DNA of 12,839 nucleotides, taken from contig SKLX01000151.1 of NCBI GenBank assembly GCA_007121375.1, positions 1-12,839 on the forward strand, in the 5' to 3' direction. This document shows, one piece after another, positions 7,684 through 12,839 of this stretch. Source of the stretch: Bacillota bacterium. Lineage in GTDB: Bacteria; Bacillota; Dethiobacteria; SKNC01. The position numbers and the translations under genes are program-made. Position 1 is the stretch's first letter. Every line of letters starts with the position of its first letter. The notes below the pieces were generated by a model that saw only the letters and a list, made by a program, of their open reading frames with translations, did not search any database and was not told where the DNA came from.

Positions 7684-8604
7684 TTATTTAAAAAGTTCTG
7701 TACTCAAATAGCGTTCCCCTGTGTCGGGAGCAATGACCACTACTCTCGATCCCGCCGCTAGCCTGGAAGCCGTCTTGAATGCTCCTGCCAGGGCTGCCCC
7801 CGATGAAATCCCCAGAAGGATCCCCTCTTCCCGAGCCAGGCGCCGGGAAATCTCCATGGCCTCCTCCTCTTCAACTGTCAAGACCTCATCAATGACTTTT
7901 CGGTTAAGAACAGAAGGAATAAATCCTGCTCCAATTCCCTGGATCTTATGGGAGCCTCCAGGGGACCTACCTGAAAGGACCGCAGAAGCAGCAGGCTCTA
8001 CGGCAAAGACCTTTATTCCAGGCAGCTTCTTTTTTAACACTTCCCCTACCCCTGTTATCGTTCCTCCCGTGCCTACTCCTGCCACCAGAGCAGATATCTC
8101 TCCCTCCGTTTGCTCCAATATCTCCCGGGCGGTAGTTTCCTGGTGGGCCTGGGGGTTCGCCGGGTTGGCAAACTGTTGAGGAACAAAATAATGGGGTTTT
8201 TCCTTTAATATTTCCTGGGTTTTATCAAGGGCTCCCTTCATGCCTTTATCTCCAGGAGTTAGAATAAATTCTGCTCCGTATGCTTTAAGAAGGGTGCGCC
8301 TTTCCTGGCTCATAGTTTCAGGCATAACCAGGATAAGTTTGTAGCCCCTGGCAGCAGCTACCATAGCCAGGCCTATTCCCGTGTTTCCACTGGTAGGTTC
8401 CATAATAACGGAACCAGGCTTTAAAATTCCCCTTTCCTCCGCCTCTCTAACCATCCTCAAGGCAATTCTATCTTTAACACTGCCTGCTGGATTAAAATAC
8501 TCCAGCTTCAATAATACTTCCAGGTGGTTAGGGGGAACGACCTTCTTAACCTTTACCATAGGGGTACTGCCAATAAGCTCTAATATATTTTCGGCAACTT
8601 TCAT
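7684..8604 (-). CDS. cysK: Cysteine synthase (O-acetylserine sulfhydrylase, PLP enzyme)
   Basis: Cytoplasmic fold-type II PLP enzyme of 306 residues that makes cysteine from O-acetylserine and sulfide. Seen: GSTPMV near the N-terminus; the PLP lysine K44 in NPAGSVKDR; the substrate loop PTSGNTG (70-76); the phosphate-binding GVGTGGTITG; GISSGAA (265-271); and the closing PDTGERYLST (293-302). Length matches CysK/CysM enzymes without extra domains. GGAGGT lies six bases before ATG 8604 but only three before an adjacent TTG at 8607, so the ATG was chosen. First gene of the cysK-proS unit; it is divergent from the lipoprotein gene. CysK, CysM and cystathionine-synthase-like relatives cannot be fully separated by eye. 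Confidence 0.93.
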   Translation of the reverse strand: MKVAENILELIGSTPMVKVKKVVPPNHLEVLLKLEYFNPAGSVKDRIALRMVREAEERGILKPGSVIMEPTSGNTGIGLAMVAAARGYKLILVMPETMSQERRTLLKAYGAEFILTPGDKGMKGALDKTQEILKEKPHYFVPQQFANPANPQAHQETTAREILEQTEGEISALVAGVGTGGTITGVGEVLKKKLPGIKVFAVEPAASAVLSGRSPGGSHKIQGIGAGFIPSVLNRKVIDEVLTVEEEEAMEISRRLAREEGILLGISSGAALAGAFKTASRLAAGSRVVVIAPDTGERYLSTELFK

Positions 8605-8646
8605 CAATTTACCTCCAATTATAGCTTTTTCTTTTTAAAAAAGATT

Positions 8647-8675
8647 TTTATCCTGCTCTTAGATAGTTTTTCCAA
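8647..8675 (-). promoter_or_regulatory. Candidate sigma-A-type promoter for cysK-proS
   Basis: On the minus strand TTGGAA (8675-8670) and GATAAA (8652-8647) are separated by exactly 17 bases, each matching four of six consensus positions. The site is about 45 bp upstream of the cysK start. No T-box motif (AGGGTGGNACCGCG-like) or S-box was seen between it and the gene. Confidence 0.45.
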
Positions 8676-8726
8676 ATGATTACACTTTTATCAATTAAAT
8701 AAATCCTCGAAACCTGTTGAGTTAGC

Positions 8727-8735
8727 TGTTATAAT
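8727..8735 (+). promoter_or_regulatory. Extended -10 promoter of the lipoprotein deacetylase gene
   Basis: TGTTATAAT (8727-8735) is a perfect extended -10 element (TGnTATAAT). The base block 17 bp upstream, TCGAAA (8707-8712), matches four of six -35 consensus positions. Transcription would begin near 8742, leaving a leader of about 64 bases that starts with a hairpin. Confidence 0.65.
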
Positions 8736-8742
8736 AAAAGAA

Positions 8743-8780
8743 ATAAGATTCGGAAGGGAATAAATATTTTCCTATCTTAT
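8743..8780 (+). other. 5' leader hairpin of the deacetylase mRNA
   Basis: ATAAGAT (8743-8749) pairs with ATCTTAT (8774-8780), and AGGGAA (8755-8760) pairs with TTTCCT (8768-8773, one G-T pair), with a five-base bulge on the 5' side and loop TAAATAT. The hairpin would lie at the extreme 5' end of the predicted transcript, nine bases before the GGAGG at 8789. It could protect the mRNA or affect initiation. No T-tract follows directly, so it is not an obvious terminator. Confidence 0.45.
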
Positions 8781-8805
8781 CTTGAACTGGAGGAATTGAA
8801 TTAAC

Positions 8806-9954
8806 ATGAATAAAAAAATCTTATTAGTATTTATTCTATCCCTGGCAATCATCCTTTCCCTTTGGGCAGGCTGCACCTCCTCACCCTCTACCTCCCCTAC
8901 CCCGAAACCCTCACCGGAAGATACCGGGTCGGATATAGAGAAAGAATCCCCGGAAGCCCTGAAAGATCCGGAGGCGGAAGATGAGAAACAAAATGAAAAG
9001 GAAGAAGAAAGGGAAGATAAAGACCCTCCCTACCTAACCCAGGAAGAACTTGAGAAAATCCAGCCCAATGAATTAGGGGAAATAATGATCCTTATGTATC
9101 ACGAAATCGGTGACCGGGAAGATACCTGGGAACGTCACTATGATAATTTTAAAAAAGACCTGGAACGCCTTTACGAAAAAGGTTATCGCCCCATTAACCT
9201 TAACGATCTTATAGATAATAATATAGACATTGAAGCAGGGCATACCCCTGTCGTGCTGACCTTTGACGATTCAACCGCAGGGCAATTCCGGTACCTGGAA
9301 GAAAAGGAAGAGTTAATTATAGATCCCCACTGTGCTGTAGGTATAATGAAAGATTTCAACGAGAAAAACCCCGATTTTGAAATGAAGGGAACCTTTTATA
9401 CCATTTATTCTGCTCCCCCCTTCCGCCAGGGAAACCTGGTTCAGGAGAAAATGGATTTTATAATAGACAAGGGAATGGAAATTGGCAATCATACTTACAA
9501 CCACGTTAACCTGGCATCTGCCGATACCAAAACCATGGAAAAAGAATTGGCCCGTCACGTGAAAAAAACCAGGGAGTACCTCCCCGGTTACCAGGTAAGG
9601 AGCCTTGCCCTTCCTTACGGCGGAATTCCTTCTGCCCCGGAAGAACCCTACCTGTATTCGGGAGAATACCAGGGTACTTCCTATAAAAATGAAGCAATCC
9701 TTCTGGTAGGCAGCAATCCAGCTCCTTCTCCCCATCACAAAAATTTTAACTTGAACAGGCTTCCCCGGATAAGGGGTTCCCAGGAGCAGTTAGACCAGTG
9801 GTTCGATTATTTTGAAAGATATCCTGAACGAAGATATGTAAGCGATGGCAACCCGGATACGGTAACCATCCCCGAAAACTTAAAAGAAAACCTGAAGAAA
9901 GAAAATATAAAGGAAAAAGAAATCCGCACTTATTCCCTTACTGGATCAGATTAG
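8806..9954 (+). CDS. Lipoprotein polysaccharide deacetylase (NodB/CE4 fold)
   Basis: Predicted surface lipoprotein of 382 residues. A short basic N-terminus, a hydrophobic stretch (5-20) and C23 in LWAGC look like a type II signal; Trp at -3 is atypical for a lipobox. A disordered linker (about 24-90), first Ser/Thr/Pro-rich then Glu/Asp/Lys-rich, leads to the enzyme domain: MYHEIGD (97-103), motif 1 TFDDS (D154 general base and D155 metal ligand by family homology), motif 2 HTYNH (H229, H233), and motif 3 ALPYGG. Family members remove N- or O-acetyl groups from cell-wall sugars or chitin-like polymers; the substrate here is unknown. Ser follows FDD where many relatives have Gly. ATG 8806 has GGAGG 12 bases upstream, a long spacing. 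It is the only plus-strand gene in the window. Confidence 0.87.
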   Translation: MNKKILLVFILSLAIILSLWAGCTSSPSTSPTPKPSPEDTGSDIEKESPEALKDPEAEDEKQNEKEEEREDKDPPYLTQEELEKIQPNELGEIMILMYHEIGDREDTWERHYDNFKKDLERLYEKGYRPINLNDLIDNNIDIEAGHTPVVLTFDDSTAGQFRYLEEKEELIIDPHCAVGIMKDFNEKNPDFEMKGTFYTIYSAPPFRQGNLVQEKMDFIIDKGMEIGNHTYNHVNLASADTKTMEKELARHVKKTREYLPGYQVRSLALPYGGIPSAPEEPYLYSGEYQGTSYKNEAILLVGSNPAPSPHHKNFNLNRLPRIRGSQEQLDQWFDYFERYPERRYVSDGNPDTVTIPENLKENLKKENIKEKEIRTYSLTGSD

Positions 9955-9955
9955 T

Positions 9956-11260
9956 CTATTTTTCTGAATAAATTATGGAACAGGCATGGAAGTCCTCCTG
10001 GAAGAGTTCCTTTAAACGTTCCATGACTTCTTCTTCCTTAATTTCCAGGAGCACCTCCACATAATCAAAAAAGTTTATGCCCCGGAAATAATATGCCAGG
10101 AAATTATTTGCTATGAATTCCAGGGAGTTAAAATTCCGGAGAAACTCCCCAAGGATCCTGCGCTGCTGCCTTTTAAAATCTTCCCCATCTATACCTTTCT
10201 CCTGGTATTCTTTAATGCCCGTAAGAAGGGAAGAATAAAGTCTATCAGGGTCAGGGGTTTCACCCCCCATAATTACATAGCTATAATCCTTCTCCGCTAC
10301 AAAGGAGGCTCCAAAGCTTTCATTTATGAGTCCCTCTTCATAAAGCCTGTCATATAGCTCTGAAGACCTTCCCAGAATAATTTCCAGCAAAAGATCAGTA
10401 ACCAGCTCTTTCTTAAATAGTTTTCTGCCGGCAAAACCCACCTCCCTGTCCTTAAATCCCAGGTTTAGGAGATGTTGTGACACTTCCATTTTATCCTTAA
10501 CAATTCTTTCCTTTACCTGGAGAGGTTCTTCCGGGTAAATCCTTTCTATTTCTCCCATAAAAGAATAATTTTTTTCCTCCAGGTTTTTTACTACCCTTTC
10601 TTTTATCTTTTCCGGGTCCAGGTCACCTACTACAAAGAGGGCCATATTGCTGGGATGATAAAAGGTTTCGTAACATTTATATAAAACATTTTTATCAATC
10701 ATCTTAATGCTCTCCACCGTTCCGGCAATGTCCTTACGAACAGGGTGATGATTATAAAGGGCTCCTAAAAGGTTAAAAAACAGCCTCCAGTTGGGATTAT
10801 CCTGGTACATGAGTATTTCCTGTTCAATGATTCCCTTTTCTTTTTCTACCGATTCTTCATTAAAAAAAGGATTCTGCACAAAGTCTATAAGGAGGTCAAA
10901 GCACTCTTCAAAGTTATCTGCCGTAGAAAAAAGGTAGTTGGTCATGGTGAAATTAGTATAGGCATTTGCTGAAGCCCCCAGGCGGGAAAATTCATCAAAA
11001 ACATTTCCCCTTTCCTCCTCAAAAAGTTTGTGCTCTAAAAAATGAGCTACCCCATCAGGTACTTCCAGGTTCTTTTCTTCTCCTCCTCTTAACTTAAACT
11101 TACTATCTATTGAGCCAAATTTTGTGGCAAAGCTTGCGTACTTTTTGTTGTAACCTTTTTTGGGAAGGATGAAAAGTTCCAGGCCAGGATAAAGGGTATA
11201 TGCAAAAACCTTTTCCTTCAGGATGTCATTTTCAACTTGTCGATGGGCAATTATAGTCAC
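9956..11260 (-). CDS. M16 family zinc peptidase, YfmH-like (active-type partner)
   Basis: Insulinase/pitrilysin-family protein of 434 residues with two M16-type halves and no signal peptide, so probably cytoplasmic. The zinc motif HFLEH is intact (H73, E76, H77), and a downstream EKGIIEQEI segment (141-149) probably holds the third zinc ligand. A C-terminal M16 domain with GASFVAEKDYSYVIMGG follows. Start is GTG 11260 with AGGAGGT six bases upstream. It lies 21 bp after a second M16-like gene that lacks the zinc motif, so the two products probably form a heterodimer. Database names for this pair (YfmF/YfmH, linked to EF-P aminopentanol modification in Bacillus) are a family-level label and have not been tested here. 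Its stop is one base from that of the convergent deacetylase gene. Confidence 0.9.
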   Translation of the reverse strand: MTIIAHRQVENDILKEKVFAYTLYPGLELFILPKKGYNKKYASFATKFGSIDSKFKLRGGEEKNLEVPDGVAHFLEHKLFEEERGNVFDEFSRLGASANAYTNFTMTNYLFSTADNFEECFDLLIDFVQNPFFNEESVEKEKGIIEQEILMYQDNPNWRLFFNLLGALYNHHPVRKDIAGTVESIKMIDKNVLYKCYETFYHPSNMALFVVGDLDPEKIKERVVKNLEEKNYSFMGEIERIYPEEPLQVKERIVKDKMEVSQHLLNLGFKDREVGFAGRKLFKKELVTDLLLEIILGRSSELYDRLYEEGLINESFGASFVAEKDYSYVIMGGETPDPDRLYSSLLTGIKEYQEKGIDGEDFKRQQRRILGEFLRNFNSLEFIANNFLAYYFRGINFFDYVEVLLEIKEEEVMERLKELFQEDFHACSIIYSEK

Positions 11261-11281
11261 TGGAATACCTCCTGCTAATAT

Positions 11282-12571
11282 TTATCCTTTATTTCGTAAG
11301 AAATAAATGGTATCAAGTTTAATCTTTTCAGCAACCCGGACCACATCTTCCCGGGTCACCCCCTTTAACTGCTCAATTATTTCTTGAATGCTTTCCTGTC
11401 TTCCACCGATTATGCCCCCTAAATGCCTGTTAATTATCTGGTAAGGATTATCTTCTGAAACTCTCACCTGGTTTATTAATCCAACCCGGGTGCTTTCAAG
11501 TTCATAGGAGGTTATATCCCCTTCTTTTAAGGAACTTACCTGTTCCTGGATAATCTTCAAGGCCTTATCATAATTATTAATCTCGATACCAGAGGCAATT
11601 AACATTATCCCTTTATTCCTTTCCAGCCGGGAATTGGCATAATAAGCCAGGCTGGCCTTTTCCCTTACATTTTGAAAAAGCTTGGAGTGGGGAAATGCTC
11701 CCAGTATACCGTTATAAAACAGGAGGGGATAGAAATCATCATCGGTAACTGCTGTGTTGGTACGATAACCCAGGGTCAATTTACCCTGGGTTACCTCCAA
11801 CCGCTCCTCCACATAGCGGGGCTCTTGTACCTCCCTGTATATCTGAGTAGGGTCAATTTCCCAGAGATCTTCCCGTTTAAAGTCAAAGGCTTTTTCTATG
11901 AGGGGTAAAATCTCCTGGGCATCAATCTTTCCTAAAACAAAAACATCCATGGGCGCCCGGGCTAAAACATCTTGATAATACTCGTAAAGGTTTTGAGAAT
12001 TGATTTTTTCCAGGTCCTCAAGTTGCCCCAGGCGGTAAACACCATACTTCTCTTCCCGGCACATTTCCTGGATACAACGCTCCAGGGCATAAGAAACTTT
12101 ATCATTTATTAACCCTTCAATCCTGTTTTTAAGGAGTTCCTTTTCCCTCTTTACGTAAGATTCTTTAAACCTTCCCTCTTCTAGAAGGGGATTGGACAAT
12201 ACTTCCTTCAAAACCTCCAGCCCTTTTTCTTCCAGGTTTTCTTCTCCCGGGACAAAAAGAGGATTTACTATCTCTAACATAAATTGGAGGACATGCCTTT
12301 CCCCCCTCTTCGCAATATCAGTTAGTATATCTGCCCCGTATAATTCTTCCATTGCTTTTGCCAGTTCCCTGGTGGTAGGCCATTTTCCTGTACCCCTCTC
12401 CAGTACATAAGGCAATAAAGCCGTGGGAGCAGCAAGCTCCCTGCGTAAATTCTGGTGAAGAAACACTGAAAAGACCAGAGTCTTAAATTTTTCTGTAGGA
12501 TAAAGATGAAATCTTATACCATTGGGTAAATTGTAAGTTTTGAAATTAGTCAATAACAATCCGGCCTTCAT
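11282..12571 (-). CDS. M16-like protein lacking the zinc motif, YfmF-like (inactive-type partner)
   Basis: Protein of 429 residues with the M16 fold signature but no HxxEH: the matching segment reads TALLPYVLERGT. The C-terminal half has FQNVREKASLAYYANSRLER, the conserved REK-LAY segment of M16 domains. In the family, inactive and active M16 subunits commonly associate, the inactive one helping to form the chamber that binds substrate; here the active one is the next gene. The start is uncertain. ATG 12571 has GGGAGG 14 bases upstream; a GTG at 12586, five codons earlier, overlaps that same ribosome binding site and relies on a weaker AGGA. ATG is preferred. First complete gene of the pair, about 100 bp after the membrane protein gene. 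Confidence 0.87.
   Translation of the reverse strand: MKAGLLLTNFKTYNLPNGIRFHLYPTEKFKTLVFSVFLHQNLRRELAAPTALLPYVLERGTGKWPTTRELAKAMEELYGADILTDIAKRGERHVLQFMLEIVNPLFVPGEENLEEKGLEVLKEVLSNPLLEEGRFKESYVKREKELLKNRIEGLINDKVSYALERCIQEMCREEKYGVYRLGQLEDLEKINSQNLYEYYQDVLARAPMDVFVLGKIDAQEILPLIEKAFDFKREDLWEIDPTQIYREVQEPRYVEERLEVTQGKLTLGYRTNTAVTDDDFYPLLFYNGILGAFPHSKLFQNVREKASLAYYANSRLERNKGIMLIASGIEINNYDKALKIIQEQVSSLKEGDITSYELESTRVGLINQVRVSEDNPYQIINRHLGGIIGGRQESIQEIIEQLKGVTREDVVRVAEKIKLDTIYFLRNKG
11766..11793. repeat. Perfect 11-bp inverted repeat inside the yfmF-like gene
   Basis: TAACCCAGGGT (11766-11776) and ACCCTGGGTTA (11783-11793) are exact reverse complements around a six-base loop, giving a strong hairpin within the mRNA. 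It lies in codons for VTQGKLTLGYR, a conserved-looking segment, so part of the symmetry may be due to coding constraint. Confidence 0.6.
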
Positions 12572-12672
12572 TATAAAGCCGGGCACCTCCCTTCCTTAAA
12601 TAAATATTCCCTATTAAAGCATTCATTTCCTGCCCTTCTTATAAAATCAAGACATTTATTAGATTTACTTCT

Positions 12673-12839
12673 TCAATGCTCCCGGGATTCAACCCTTTCT
12701 TCTAAAGCTAAAAGAAGTAAAGGAATGCCTCCATATAACAGTACCGTTGCTCCTGCCACTACACCCGAATCATTTAAGAGAATGGCTGCTATGCTGCCTG
12801 CGATAATTCCTGCAAAACCCCGGTATAGCTTTTCATATT
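12673..12839 (-). CDS. C-terminal end of a membrane protein (partial, cut by window edge)
   Basis: An open frame enters from the right edge and ends at TGA 12675-12673, giving 54 residues. It holds two hydrophobic stretches, GFAGIIAGSIAAILLN and GVVAGATVLLYGGIPLLLLAL, split by an Asn-Asp-Ser-Gly turn, then a charged tail (EERVESREH), so the protein ends in membrane helices with the tail probably in the cytoplasm. The turn recalls the C-terminus of large multi-helix clostridial membrane proteins, but the family cannot be settled from this fragment. The next gene starts about 100 bp downstream; no terminator was seen between them. Confidence 0.72.
   Translation of the reverse strand, partial: YEKLYRGFAGIIAGSIAAILLNDSGVVAGATVLLYGGIPLLLLALEERVESREH

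Noticed and set aside
7721..8179. 152-residue plus-strand frame opposite cysK
   Set aside because: It lies wholly antisense to a clear cysK; its composition (Ser/Ala/Pro/Arg-rich) reflects the complementary strand, and it has no credible ribosome binding site.
8605..8805. T-box or S-box riboswitch ahead of cysK-proS
   Set aside because: No conserved T-box bulge sequence, specifier hairpin or S-box core is seen, and the leader left after the candidate promoter is only about 40 bases.
9313..9738. 141-residue minus-strand frame opposite the deacetylase gene
   Set aside because: It is antisense to well-supported NodB motifs and resembles no known family.

Overview
The window looks like chromosome of an anaerobic clostridial Firmicute. 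The evidence is moderate G+C by eye, strong GGAGGT-type ribosome binding sites, oxygen-sensitive iron-sulfur enzymes, a selenocysteine formate dehydrogenase and a YfmF/YfmH peptidase pair. It would suit an acetogen or syntroph that either makes formate from CO2 or oxidises it; the species cannot be told from this sequence. No rRNA, tRNA, CRISPR array, transposon or phage gene was seen. Every gene is on the minus strand except one lipoprotein gene at 8806-9954.

Left part (1-4750, minus strand, transcribed right to left): a three-gene cluster nuoE - nuoF-like - fdhA. It encodes a [2Fe-2S] subunit, an FMN/NAD(P)H-binding flavoprotein with extra ferredoxin domains, and a molybdopterin (Mo or W) formate dehydrogenase with a NuoG/HydA-like N-terminus. 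The fdhA frame appears to stop at an in-frame UGA at 1370-1372. This is the active-site selenocysteine codon: the frame stays open for 456 more codons to the left edge, and a SECIS-like hairpin follows the UGA. The gene is therefore one selenoprotein gene, cut only by the window edge. Its make-up resembles NAD(P)H/ferredoxin-linked, electron-bifurcating formate dehydrogenases. The 158-bp leader upstream of nuoE holds a perfect 11-bp tandem repeat and an unexplained hairpin.

Middle (4909-8604, minus strand): a DUF362 iron-sulfur protein gene (4909-6027), then a symmetrical 14-bp terminator hairpin (6127-6168) that ends the cysK-proS unit (cysteine synthase, then an archaeal/eukaryotic-type prolyl-tRNA synthetase). 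A 200-bp divergent promoter region (8605-8805) separates cysK from the plus-strand gene.

Right part (8806-12839): a lipid-anchored NodB-type polysaccharide deacetylase on the plus strand runs head-on into a minus-strand pair of M16 peptidase-like genes, with one base between the two stop codons. One M16 partner keeps the zinc motif HxxEH (YfmH type) and the other lacks it (YfmF type). At the right edge is the C-terminal 54 codons of a membrane protein.
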